Of a stretch of 64,000 nt of DNA, positions 19,596 to 28,092 are shown piece after piece; within the stretch, counting starts at the first letter, position 1, and every line of letters starts with the position of its first letter. Origin of the DNA: Pararobbsia alpina (GTDB taxonomy: Bacteria > Pseudomonadota > Gammaproteobacteria > Burkholderiales > Burkholderiaceae). The stretch is taken from positions 1 to 64,000 of the forward strand of contig NZ_CADIKM010000022.1 in the NCBI RefSeq assembly GCF_902859895.1, read 5' to 3'. A model generated the notes under the pieces. It saw nothing but the letters and a program-made list of their open reading frames with translations, was not told the origin of the DNA and made no database searches. A program made the translations under genes and the position numbers.

Positions 19596-20261
19596 ATGAA
19601 CCGACGGTGCAAGACTTTTTTGGTATCGCAGGTCGTGGTGGCAGGTTTGGCGGGGATCATCGCGGGATCGTCGGCCTTTGCCGCGGAGCCGGCCGCACCG
19701 GCAAAAGTGGATGTAAGCCGGGGGCAACAGATCGCAACGACGGTCTGCATAGCGTGCCATGCGGCGGACGGCAACAGCCCGAGCGCGGCCTTTCCGAAGC
19801 TCGCCGGCCAGCACGCTGAGTATCTTTACAAAGCGCTGAAGGACTTCGTCAAGCAGCCGGGCGCCAAGGCGCCTCAACGGCAGAACCCCATCATGCTCGG
19901 CATGGCCAGCGCATTGACCGATCAGGACATGCGCAACGTGTCGGAGTATTTCTCGACGCAGACACCCAAGCCGGGCGCCGCCAAGAATCCGGCGACCATT
20001 GCGCTCGGCGAGAAGATCTGGCGCGGTGGTATCAGCGAGAAGGGCGTACCAGCCTGTGCGAGCTGTCACGGCGCGACCGGCGCCGGGGTACCCACGCAGT
20101 ATCCGCGCCTGTCGGGACAGTGGCAGGACTATACGGTCGCGCAACTGGCTGCGTTCCAGCATGGCACGCGTAACGACAGCGCGCCGATGACGGCCATTTC
20201 ATTGCGTTTGACCGACAATGAGATCAAGGCGGTCGCCGATTACGCGGCTGGGTTGCATTGA
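19596..20261 (+). CDS. Dihaem cytochrome c4-type protein
   Basis: This is a periplasmic dihaem cytochrome that passes electrons toward terminal oxidases. The 221-residue precursor has a signal peptide ending SSAFA around residue 29. Two CxxCH haem sites follow: CIACH (near residue 50) and CASCH (near residue 150). Each is followed by a distal Met ligand candidate (PIMLGMA and SAPMTAI). The two halves are homologous, as in cytochrome c4. The ATG at 19596 is chosen because it opens the signal peptide. A strong terminator separates it from resB-ccsB, the machinery that attaches its haem. Confidence 0.93.
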   Translation: MNRRCKTFLVSQVVVAGLAGIIAGSSAFAAEPAAPAKVDVSRGQQIATTVCIACHAADGNSPSAAFPKLAGQHAEYLYKALKDFVKQPGAKAPQRQNPIMLGMASALTDQDMRNVSEYFSTQTPKPGAAKNPATIALGEKIWRGGISEKGVPACASCHGATGAGVPTQYPRLSGQWQDYTVAQLAAFQHGTRNDSAPMTAISLRLTDNEIKAVADYAAGLH

Positions 20262-20386
20262 ATTGAAGACATAGCGCGACGCCGTAACAAAGCAGGCGTA
20301 GACTGCCGGCCTTGAAGCGCGCCTGTAGTAGTGGCTTAGCGTTCCGGTCTGAAGAGGCCGGGACGGCCGATGGATAGAAAGACAAA

Positions 20387-20436
20387 AAAAGGGTGCAGCG
20401 CGCCAATCGAGACATGGGCGCGCCCACCCTTTTCCT
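20387..20436 (+). terminator. Intrinsic terminator after the cytochrome c4 gene
   Basis: AAAAGGGTG (20387-20395) pairs with CACCCTTTT (20425-20433), enclosing an inner GCGCGCC/GGCGCGC stem (20398-20404 with 20417-20423). The upstream A-run and downstream Ts make it plausible in both directions. It ends only 22 nt before the resB start, so resB would need its own promoter or readthrough. Confidence 0.8.
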
Positions 20437-20454
20437 TTGAGTGCTGGAGCAGTA

Positions 20455-22617
20455 ATGAGTGTCACCACCTCCGGGATAGAAATCCGGTTTGGCCACCGAG
20501 CGTGGCGCAGCGCCATCGAGTTATTCAGCTCGATGCGTTTTGCGATCAGCCTGCTGGTCATTCTCGCGAATGCGAGCATTGTCGGGACGGTGCTTACCCA
20601 GTCCGATCCCTATCCGAACTATGTGAATCAGTTCGGTCCGTTCTGGGCCGACATCTTCCGCTCGCTGGGCCTGTTCACGGTCTACAGCGCGTGGTGGTTC
20701 ATGCTGATCCTGATCTTTCTCGTCATCTCGCTGTCGCTCTGCGTCATGCGAAATGGCCCGAAGATGATCGCGGACATGCGCAACTGGAAGGACAAGGTCC
20801 GCGAAGGCAGCCTGCGGGCCTTTCATCACAAGGGTGAGTTCACCTCGAGCGCCTCGCGCACCGAGGTTGCCGCGCATCTGGCCACGCTGATCGCGGAGAA
20901 CGGCTACGCCTACCGGCTCAAGGACGCCGACGGTGCGACGCTGATCGCGGCCAAGCGCGGCGCGTTCACCAAGCTCGGCTACATCTTCGCGCACGTCGCG
21001 ATCGTCGTGATCTGTATCGGCGGCCTGCTCGACAGCAATTTGCCGATCCGGCTCCAGATGTGGCTCGGCGACAAGACGCCGATTCGCGGCAACAGCGTGA
21101 TCGACTCGATCGGGCCCGAGCACCGCCTGCCGCCGTCGAACATCACGTTCCGCGGCAATGCCTGGGTGCCCGAGGGGCAGAACGTCTCGACCGTCATCCT
21201 GAACGAGCCAGAGGGTTCGATGATCCAGGACCTGCCGTTCTCGATCCAGCTGAACAAGTTCATCGTCGACTACTACTCGACGGGCATGCCGAAGCTGTTC
21301 GCGAGCGACATCGTGGTGATCGACCACAAGACCGGTGCGCGCGTGCCGGCGCGCGTCAAGGTCAACGAGCCGTTCACCTATGATGGTGTGTCGATCTACC
21401 AGTCGAGCTTCGAGGACGGCGGTTCGAGAATGCACGTCAGCGCGTTCCCGATGAGCGGCGACGACGCGAAGCCGATCCCCCTGACCGGACTGATCGGTGG
21501 CAGTACGCCGCTGCCCGGCAACACGGGCGACACGATCGAGTTCAGTGATTTCCGCGCGATCAACGTCGAAAACCTTACCGATGCCTCGGGCAAGACCGAT
21601 GTGCGCGGTGTCGCGCACGAATCGCTTCAACAGGCATTCGATGCCCGGCTCGGCTCGGGCGCGAAGTCGTCCAAACCGATGAATCTGCACAATGTCGGGC
21701 CATCGATCCAGTACAAGATCCGCGGCCGCGACGGCCAGGCCCGGCAGTTCAACAACTACATGGTGCCGCTTCAGATCGATGGAGAGTCCGTGTTCCTGGC
21801 GGGCGTGCGCGCGGATGAAGCGGACCCGTTCCGCTACCTGCGGATTCCGGCCGATGCCAACGGCAGCGTCAAGGACTGGATGCTCCTGCGCGCCGCGCTC
21901 GCCGACCCGCAGATGCGTGCGGCCGCGGCCCAGTCGTTTGCGGCCCGCGCGGCCGATCCCGCCAATCCGGAGCTGCGCGACCATCTGCGCGAAAGCGCGG
22001 AGCGCGTGATGAACCTGTTCGCCGGCGCGACACCGGTGAACGGCCCGGACGGCAAGCCCCTGCCAGGCACCGCGGGCGGCTTTGCGGCCGTTGCCGCATT
22101 CATCGATCATTCGGTTCCGCGTGCGGAACAGCCGAAGGCGGCCGACCTCCTGCTACGCATGCTCGAGGGTTCGGTCTGGGACCTTTGGCAGCTCTCGCGC
22201 CAGAAGGCCGGCGAACCCCCGCTGCCGCAGGGTGAGGACGGCACGCGCTTCGTGCGTCTGTCGATCAATGCGCTTTCCGATAGCTTTTTCTACGGCGCGC
22301 CGGTATTCCTCCAGCTCGACTCGTTCCAGCAGGTGCAAGCCTCCGTGTTCCAGCTCTCGCGCACCCCGGGCAAAAAAATCGTGTATCTTGGCAGCCTGCT
22401 CCTGGTGATCGGCGTCTTCGCGATGTTTTTCGTGCGCGAACGCCGAGTCTGGTTCTGGATTAAGGAGACGGCTGCGGGAACCGCTGTGCTGATGGCCATG
22501 TCCACGGCACGTCGCACGCTCGATTTTGAGAAGGAATTTGCCGACCTGCGCCGTGCGGTCGGTGACGAACTGGGCTCGTCAGACGGGTCTCCCGATCAGA
22601 CGACCCTCACCAAGTGA
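20455..22617 (+). CDS. resB: Cytochrome c biogenesis protein ResB (system II)
   Basis: ResB (Ccs1) works with CcsA/ResC to export haem and ligate it to apocytochromes. The 720-residue product has transmembrane segments near residues 25-49, 75-97 and 165-187, a large periplasmic domain from about 190 to 640, and a last transmembrane segment around 641-660. FSSMRFAISLLVILANAS and the early SDPYPNYVNQFGPFW are typical. The ATG at 20455 has GGAG 8 nt upstream; a TTG at 20437 lies inside the terminator tail and is rejected. The stop overlaps the ccsB start region. Confidence 0.95.
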   Translation: MSVTTSGIEIRFGHRAWRSAIELFSSMRFAISLLVILANASIVGTVLTQSDPYPNYVNQFGPFWADIFRSLGLFTVYSAWWFMLILIFLVISLSLCVMRNGPKMIADMRNWKDKVREGSLRAFHHKGEFTSSASRTEVAAHLATLIAENGYAYRLKDADGATLIAAKRGAFTKLGYIFAHVAIVVICIGGLLDSNLPIRLQMWLGDKTPIRGNSVIDSIGPEHRLPPSNITFRGNAWVPEGQNVSTVILNEPEGSMIQDLPFSIQLNKFIVDYYSTGMPKLFASDIVVIDHKTGARVPARVKVNEPFTYDGVSIYQSSFEDGGSRMHVSAFPMSGDDAKPIPLTGLIGGSTPLPGNTGDTIEFSDFRAINVENLTDASGKTDVRGVAHESLQQAFDARLGSGAKSSKPMNLHNVGPSIQYKIRGRDGQARQFNNYMVPLQIDGESVFLAGVRADEADPFRYLRIPADANGSVKDWMLLRAALADPQMRAAAAQSFAARAADPANPELRDHLRESAERVMNLFAGATPVNGPDGKPLPGTAGGFAAVAAFIDHSVPRAEQPKAADLLLRMLEGSVWDLWQLSRQKAGEPPLPQGEDGTRFVRLSINALSDSFFYGAPVFLQLDSFQQVQASVFQLSRTPGKKIVYLGSLLLVIGVFAMFFVRERRVWFWIKETAAGTAVLMAMSTARRTLDFEKEFADLRRAVGDELGSSDGSPDQTTLTK

Positions 22618-23840
22618 ACGCCATGGAAGTTACGCACTCGTCTTTACCCCAACCCGCCCGCCACGGCGCACTCAACGAATCCGCTTCGCCCGGAGCGCCG
22701 ATGCGGCGCCAGCGTCCGGTCAAGCGATCGTTTTTCGCCAGCCTGACCGTGTTTGACTGGGTCTTCGCCGCCCTGCTGATTGCCGGCGCGGGATTCGCAT
22801 TGAACCGCTACCACGCGCACATGAACTATTACGACAAGCTCGTGATGGTCTGTGCGGTGCCGACCTTCGCCGTGCTCGGCTGGCGCTGGAAACCTGTCCG
22901 GCCGCTGATGGTGTTGATCGCCGCGATTTCGATCGGCGCGATCCAGCTCTATCAAGGCGATCTCGGCCGGGCCGAGACGGTGTTCTTCCTCAAATACTTG
23001 ATGTCGAGCCAATCGGCCATCCTGTGGATGAGCGCGCTGTTCATTTTCGCGACGCTGTTCTACTGGATCGGCATGCTGGCGCGCTCGCCGGTCGGCACCA
23101 GCATCGGCTCACGCCTGACCTGGGCTGCGGTGCTGATGGGTTTTGTTGGTCTGATGGTCCGCTGGTACGAGTCTTATCTGATCGGTGCCGATGTCGGCCA
23201 TATTCCGATTTCGAACCTGTATGAAGTATTCGTGCTGTTTTGCCTGATCACTGCGCTGTTCTATCTGTACTACGAGCAGCACTACAAGACGCGAGCGCTC
23301 GGTGCCTTCGTGCTGCTCGTGATCAGCGCGGCAGTCGGGTTCCTGACGTGGTATTCGGCCGCGCGCGACGCCCAGCAGATCCAGCCGCTCGTGCCCGCGC
23401 TGCAAAGCTGGTGGATGAAGATCCACGTCCCGGCGAACTTCATCGGCTATGGCTGCTTTGCGCTGGCGGCAATGGTGTCGGTGGCCTATCTGCTCAAGGA
23501 GCGTAACGTCCTCGCGGACCGCCTGCCGACGTTCGCCGTGCTCGACGACGTCATGTACAAGTCGATCGCGGTCGGTTTTGCATTCTTCACGGTCGCGACC
23601 ATTCTCGGCGCGCTCTGGGCCGCTCAGGCCTGGGGTGGCTACTGGAGCTGGGACCCGAAGGAAACTTGGGCGCTGATCGTCTGGCTCAACTATGCGGCGT
23701 GGCTGCATATGCGGCTGATGAAGGGCCTGCGCGGCTCGGTCGCGGCATGGTGGGCGCTCTCGGGGCTGGTTGTGACGAGCTTCGCGTTCCTCGGCGTCAA
23801 TATGTTCCTCTCGGGATTGCATAGCTACGGAAAACTGTAA
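22614..23840 (+). CDS. ccsB: Cytochrome c biogenesis protein CcsB/ResC (CcsA family)
   Basis: This is the haem-handling partner of ResB. The 408-residue multi-spanning protein carries the tryptophan-rich WWD motif WGGYWSWDPKETWAL around residues 339-353, facing the periplasm, plus conserved histidines such as those in KIHVPANFIGYG. The GTG at 22614 overlaps the resB stop (GTGA); an ATG at 22623 is an alternative. Together with resB it identifies a system II organism rather than one relying only on CcmA-H. Confidence 0.95.
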   Translation: MNAMEVTHSSLPQPARHGALNESASPGAPMRRQRPVKRSFFASLTVFDWVFAALLIAGAGFALNRYHAHMNYYDKLVMVCAVPTFAVLGWRWKPVRPLMVLIAAISIGAIQLYQGDLGRAETVFFLKYLMSSQSAILWMSALFIFATLFYWIGMLARSPVGTSIGSRLTWAAVLMGFVGLMVRWYESYLIGADVGHIPISNLYEVFVLFCLITALFYLYYEQHYKTRALGAFVLLVISAAVGFLTWYSAARDAQQIQPLVPALQSWWMKIHVPANFIGYGCFALAAMVSVAYLLKERNVLADRLPTFAVLDDVMYKSIAVGFAFFTVATILGALWAAQAWGGYWSWDPKETWALIVWLNYAAWLHMRLMKGLRGSVAAWWALSGLVVTSFAFLGVNMFLSGLHSYGKL

Positions 23841-23916
23841 GGGCGCGATGCGGCATCGCGGCATGGCGGGATCGTGCCGCGACTGCATGGGAATCGCTCG
23901 ACGATGCCATCAAGAG

Positions 23917-23952
23917 AACCGTCGTACACTCAGTTGTACGGCGGTTTTTTTT
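23917..23952 (+). terminator. Intrinsic terminator of resB-ccsB
   Basis: AACCGTCGTACA (23917-23928) pairs with TGTACGGCGGTT (23935-23946) over 12 bp (one G-T) with a 6-nt loop, followed by a long T tract. It lies 76 nt after ccsB. Confidence 0.9.
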
Positions 23953-24099
23953 CGCCGTGCCCGTGCGCGCAAAGCGCGTTGTGACCCGTTTTTTTTGTGA
24001 TTTTTTCATCGATCGCGCACGAACGAGCGATGTAAGGTCCGAGTCGAAACTCCGACCAAGCCGGAACACGCAGGACGTATCGATCAAGGAACAAAGACC

Positions 24100-25077
24100 A
24101 TGCTGATCAAGACATCGACCCGCCGCGATGGCAGCGATATCGCCGCGAGCGAGATCACCCCGCAGCCAACGTTCGAGCGCCGCCGCCAACTGCTGCTCGC
24201 GGCCGGTATGAGTGCGGCGGGTCTCGCGCTGGCACCGCGGGCCCATGCTGCCAACGCGCCGGTCGACGACGCGAAGCTCGCGGCCCAGCCGAACCCGAAG
24301 TTTCAGGTGCCCGACAAGCGCACCTCGCTGCAGGACATCACAAGCTACAACAACTACTACGAGTTCGGCACCGACAAGGGCGACCCGGTCAAGAACGCGC
24401 ATACCCTGCAGACGCGCCCGTGGACCGTCTCGGTCGAGGGCGAGATCCACAATCCGAAAACCTACGGTATCGACGACATCCTGAAACTCGCGCCGCTCGA
24501 GGAGCGCACGTATCGCTTGCGCTGTGTCGAGGGCTGGTCGATGGTGATTCCGTGGATCGGTTTTTCGCTGTCGGAAATCATCAAGCGTGCTCAGCCGACC
24601 GGCAACGCGAAATACGTGCAGTTCGTCACGCTCGCCGATCCGAAACAGATGCCTGGCCTGTCGTCGCATATTCTCGACTGGCCTTATTCCGAGGGGCTGC
24701 GGATGGACGAGGCGATGAATCCGCTGACGTTGCTGACCGTCGGGCTCTATGGGCAGGTGCTGCCGAAGCAGGATGGCGCACCGGTGCGCGTGATCGTGCC
24801 ATGGAAATATGGCTTCAAGAGCGCGAAGTCGCTCGTGACGATCCGTTTCGTGGACAAGCAGCCGCCGACGAGCTGGAACACGTATGCGCCAAACGAGTAT
24901 GGCTTCTATTCGAACGTGAACCCGGAAGTCGACCACCCGCGCTGGAGTCAGGCGACCGAACGGCGCATCGGTGAAGACGGGTTTTTCACGCAGAAGCGCA
25001 AGACCTTGATGTTCAACGGCTATGGGGAACAGGTCGCGTCGATGTATCAGGGCATGGATCTGAGGAAGTTTTACTGA
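24100..25077 (+). CDS. msrP: Protein-methionine-sulfoxide reductase catalytic subunit MsrP
   Basis: MsrP is a periplasmic molybdopterin enzyme that repairs oxidised methionines. The 325-residue precursor has a twin-arginine signal ([19 protein letters not shown] around residues 26-44) ending RAHA. The molybdenum-ligating Cys lies in [15 protein letters not shown] near residue 141. [12 protein letters not shown]-like and CESGD-free architecture fits the sulfite-oxidase fold. AAGGAACAAAGACC precedes the ATG. The haem partner msrQ follows after 27 nt. Confidence 0.95.
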   Translation: MLIKTSTRRDGSDIAASEITPQPTFERRRQLLLAAGMSAAGLALAPRAHAANAPVDDAKLAAQPNPKFQVPDKRTSLQDITSYNNYYEFGTDKGDPVKNAHTLQTRPWTVSVEGEIHNPKTYGIDDILKLAPLEERTYRLRCVEGWSMVIPWIGFSLSEIIKRAQPTGNAKYVQFVTLADPKQMPGLSSHILDWPYSEGLRMDEAMNPLTLLTVGLYGQVLPKQDGAPVRVIVPWKYGFKSAKSLVTIRFVDKQPPTSWNTYAPNEYGFYSNVNPEVDHPRWSQATERRIGEDGFFTQKRKTLMFNGYGEQVASMYQGMDLRKFY

Positions 25078-25104
25078 CGAAGACGTATTGACGACGATGC
25101 CGCG

Positions 25105-25860
25105 ATGAACGAGCCACAAGTTGAACCTCAGGGCGCACTTCAGGGTGCGGCCCGTGCACCGAAAAGCGCTATGCCTTCCACTTCCGGCATGGCGACACCC
25201 ACAGCGTCGCCGCGCGTGACGGCCGGGGCGCGTCGCGCGGCTCCCGTGACGCCGCGCCAGCTCGTGATTGCGAAGATCGTGGTCTTCATGGCCTCGCTAT
25301 ATCCGCTTGCGCGCCTGATCCTGTTCGGCGTGACCGGCCAGCTCGGCGCCAACCCGATCGAGTTCATCACGCGCTCGACCGGGCTCTGGACGCTCGTGTT
25401 TCTCTGCATCACGCTGGCTGTCACACCACTGCGCCGATTGACGGGGCGCGCGGAGCTGATCCGCCTGCGCAGGATGCTCGGGCTCTTCGCGTTCTTCTAC
25501 GCGCTGCTCCACTTCACGACCTATTTCTGGCTCGACCAGTGGTTCGACCTGCATGCGATCGTCAAGGACGTGATCAAGCGTCCGTTCATCACGGTCGGCT
25601 TCGGTGCGTTCCTGTTGCTGATCCCGCTCGCGGCCACGTCGTTCCAGGCGGCCGTGCGCAAGCTCGGACGTCGCTGGCAGACACTGCATCGCGCGATCTA
25701 TGCGATTGCAGTGCTTGCGATCCTGCACTTCTGGTGGATGAGGGCTGGCAAGAACGACCTCGAGCTGCCGCAGATCTATGCAACGATCGTCGCGGTGCTA
25801 TTGGGCTTTCGGATCGTATGGGCGTTGCTCGCGCGCCGCAAGGCGGCGCGAGCGGCCTAG
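25105..25860 (+). CDS. msrQ: Haem-binding membrane subunit MsrQ
   Basis: MsrQ is the b-type haem inner-membrane protein that feeds electrons from the respiratory chain to MsrP. The 251-residue product has about six hydrophobic segments and histidines in FFYALLHFTTYFWLDQW and QTLHRAIYAIAVLAILHFW, typical haem ligands of the family. An unusual hydrophilic N-terminal extension of about 50 residues, rich in Ala, Pro and Thr, precedes the first segment (RQLVIAKIVVFMASLYPLAR). Confidence 0.94.
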   Translation: MNEPQVEPQGALQGAARAPKSAMPSTSGMATPTASPRVTAGARRAAPVTPRQLVIAKIVVFMASLYPLARLILFGVTGQLGANPIEFITRSTGLWTLVFLCITLAVTPLRRLTGRAELIRLRRMLGLFAFFYALLHFTTYFWLDQWFDLHAIVKDVIKRPFITVGFGAFLLLIPLAATSFQAAVRKLGRRWQTLHRAIYAIAVLAILHFWWMRAGKNDLELPQIYATIVAVLLGFRIVWALLARRKAARAA

Positions 25861-25866
25861 AAGCGC

Positions 25867-25915
25867 GGGGCGCATTGCGCGAGCGCCCCCGCCGCGGATC
25901 GCATCTCGCGATCCG
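25867..25915. terminator. Paired hairpins between convergent msrQ and lysA
   Basis: GGGGCGC (25867-25873) pairs with GCGCCCC (25883-25889), and CGGATCGC (25895-25902) pairs perfectly with GCGATCCG (25908-25915). No T-run follows on either strand, so factor-independent termination is uncertain, but the position between convergent genes suggests an end-of-transcript role. Confidence 0.4.
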
Positions 25916-25986
25916 GATGTCCTGTCTCAGCCGGTCAGGACGGGTACGCCAGGGCGGGTGCACATGGTGTTGCTGTCGCTGCCGGT

Positions 25987-27246
25987 CTAAGCCGTCAGTA
26001 TGGTTTCACCGGCCAGCAGTTGCTCGACGGTTTCGCGGGCGCGCACGACGTGCGCCTGGTCACCGTCGACCATGATTTCGGCCGCGCGCGGACGCGTGTT
26101 GTAGTTCGAGCTCATCACGAAGCCATACGCGCCCGCCGAGCGGACCGCGAGCACGTCGCCAGCCTCGAGCGCGAGCGAACGGTCGCGGCCGAGCCAGTCG
26201 CCGCTTTCGCAGACGGGACCGACGATATCGTAGACACTGGCCGCGCCTTTGCGCGGCACGACCGCATCGATCCCATGGAAGGCCTGGTACATCGAGGGGC
26301 GGGCGAGATCGTTCATGCCCGCATCGACGATCGCAAAGTTCTTCGCGGAACCGGGCTTCAGGTATTCGACGCGTGTGAGCAGAACGCCCGCATTGCCGAC
26401 CAACGAACGGCCCGGTTCGAACAGGACCTCGCGATGTGCATGGCCGCGTTCGGCAATGCGGTCGAGAATCGCGCGCACGAAGGCGCCGATTTCGGGCGGC
26501 TCTTCATCGTCATAGCGAATCCCGAGGCCGCCACCGACATCGATATGATGGATCGTCGCACCGTCGGACTCGACCTGCGTGACCAGTTCGAGCACCTTGT
26601 CGAGTGCGTCGAGGTAGGGGCTGATCTGCGTGATCTGCGAGCCGATATGGCAATCGATTCCGATGACCTCGAGGTGCTTCATCCGCGCGGCCGAGCGGTA
26701 GGTTGCGCGTGCCTCTTCGAAGGCGACCCCGAACTTGTTCGACTTGAGGCCCGTCGAGATATACGGATGGGTCTTCGCATCGACGTCGGGGTTCACGCGC
26801 AGCGACACCGGAGCTCGCAGGCCGAGTTCGCCCGCGACGGTGTTCAGCCGGTCGAGTTCGGGAATCGATTCGACGTTGAAGCATTTGACACCGACACGCA
26901 GTGCCGTGCGCATTTCATCGGCCGTCTTGCCGACACCCGAAAACACGATCTTGTCCGCGCTCGCTCCCGCCTTCAAGGCGCGCGTGAGTTCGCCCGCGGA
27001 CACGATATCGAAACCCGCTCCGGCGCGTGCGAACACATTGAGCACGGCGAGATTGCTGTTCGCCTTGACGGCGACGTGGACGGTCGCGCGACGGCCCGCG
27101 CACGCGTTCGCGTAGGCGCCATAGGCCGTCTCGAGCGCGGCGCGCGAGTAGACGTAGAGGGGCGTGCCGAACTGCTCGGCGAGGCTGGCAAGCGAGACAC
27201 GCTCGGCGTGCAGCACGCCGTCAGCGAAATCGAAGGGAAGGGACAT
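25987..27246 (-). CDS. lysA: Diaminopimelate decarboxylase
   Basis: LysA makes lysine from meso-diaminopimelate using PLP. The 419-residue product has the PLP lysine at residue 61 in VHVAVKANSNLAVLN, the family motif HIGSQI near residue 200, a glycine loop in HIDVGGGLGIRYDDE, and the C-terminal active-site Cys in VGPVCESGDWLG. It starts 4 nt after lptM ends on the same strand, so the two are probably co-transcribed. Confidence 0.98.
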   Translation of the reverse strand: MSLPFDFADGVLHAERVSLASLAEQFGTPLYVYSRAALETAYGAYANACAGRRATVHVAVKANSNLAVLNVFARAGAGFDIVSAGELTRALKAGASADKIVFSGVGKTADEMRTALRVGVKCFNVESIPELDRLNTVAGELGLRAPVSLRVNPDVDAKTHPYISTGLKSNKFGVAFEEARATYRSAARMKHLEVIGIDCHIGSQITQISPYLDALDKVLELVTQVESDGATIHHIDVGGGLGIRYDDEEPPEIGAFVRAILDRIAERGHAHREVLFEPGRSLVGNAGVLLTRVEYLKPGSAKNFAIVDAGMNDLARPSMYQAFHGIDAVVPRKGAASVYDIVGPVCESGDWLGRDRSLALEAGDVLAVRSAGAYGFVMSSNYNTRPRAAEIMVDGDQAHVVRARETVEQLLAGETILTA

Positions 27247-27250
27247 CGTG

Positions 27251-27583
27251 TTATGGACTTTGCGAGGACGACGCCGCGTCTGCGGGCGCCGTTCTGATTA
27301 GAGGCGTTGAATCGCTATCGGATGAGCCTGCATCGGGTACGGAAGCCGCATCGGGAGCGGACGCGGGTTTGGGTACGGAGGCAGCATCCGGCGCGGAGGC
27401 CGCCTTCGAAGCCGACGCTTCGCTAACTGCCGAGGCGGCGCTTGCGGCCGCGGCGCCACGCGCCGGGGGAAGCGGCGGGACTTTCGGCAAATACAGCGCG
27501 CCACTCTGTCCGCACGAGGCCAGTGACGCAGCGATGGCAAGGAAAGCGACTACAATCGCGCTCAACCGAAAAACGACGCGCAT
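27251..27583 (-). CDS. lptM: LptM (YifL)-like outer-membrane lipoprotein
   Basis: A 110-residue lipoprotein with signal sequence and lipobox LASC (Cys24) followed by GQSGALYLPKVPP. This CGQxGxLYxP start defines the LptM/YifL family, which assists LPS translocon (LptD) maturation. The rest is a low-complexity Ala/Ser/Pro/Asp tail with AASAPDAASVP-like repeats, longer than in E. coli (67 residues). The start is the ATG at 27583. It sits next to lysA and is divergent from cyaY, the same neighbourhood as in enterobacteria. Confidence 0.88.
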   Translation of the reverse strand: MRVVFRLSAIVVAFLAIAASLASCGQSGALYLPKVPPLPPARGAAAASAASAVSEASASKAASAPDAASVPKPASAPDAASVPDAGSSDSDSTPLIRTAPADAASSSQSP

Positions 27584-27619
27584 GTCGGAACCCGGATCAA
27601 ATAATCGGCGGAGTTTAGC

Positions 27620-27940
27620 ATGACGGATAGTGAATACCTGGCCCTCGCGGAGGCGACACTCGATGCCATCGAGCGATCGGTCGACGCAAGTGGGGCGGAT
27701 ATCGAATGCGAGCGAAGCGGCAATGTGCTGACCCTTGAATTCGACGCGGGTGGCAAGATCATCGTGAATCTGCAGGCAGCCATGCACGAAGTCTGGGTTG
27801 CCGCGAAGGCCGGCGGTTTTCACTACCGCTATCGCGACGGGAAATGGCACGACACTCGCGACGACAGTGAACTCTTCGCCGCCCTCTCGACGCTCGCAAG
27901 CGGCCAGGGCGGTGAACCGGTCGAGCTCGTCGAGGGTTGA
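27620..27940 (+). CDS. cyaY: Iron-sulfur cluster assembly protein CyaY (frataxin)
   Basis: CyaY is the bacterial frataxin that modulates IscS and iron delivery for Fe-S cluster synthesis. The 106-residue product has an acidic first helix and the conserved sheet with [19 protein letters not shown] and [20 protein letters not shown]. It is divergent from lptM with only 36 nt between starts, so their promoters must overlap. Confidence 0.96.
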   Translation: MTDSEYLALAEATLDAIERSVDASGADIECERSGNVLTLEFDAGGKIIVNLQAAMHEVWVAAKAGGFHYRYRDGKWHDTRDDSELFAALSTLASGQGGEPVELVEG

Positions 27941-28092
27941 TATCGCGGCGCTTCTCGTTGCCGGCGATAGTCGATGGCGCGTGTTGCCGCTGATGTGACC
28001 CACCGGTTCGAGCCACCGCTTACCGGTCTTTGCCGGCCGGCCCAGCTACCTGCGCCGGGTAAGTCGGACCGGATACACAGGTGTTCCCGCGC

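Noticed and set aside
20521-22110. 529-codon open frame on the minus strand opposite resB
   Set aside because: The translation is Arg/Ala/His/Asp-rich shadow sequence with no family features, while the + strand frame is clearly ResB.
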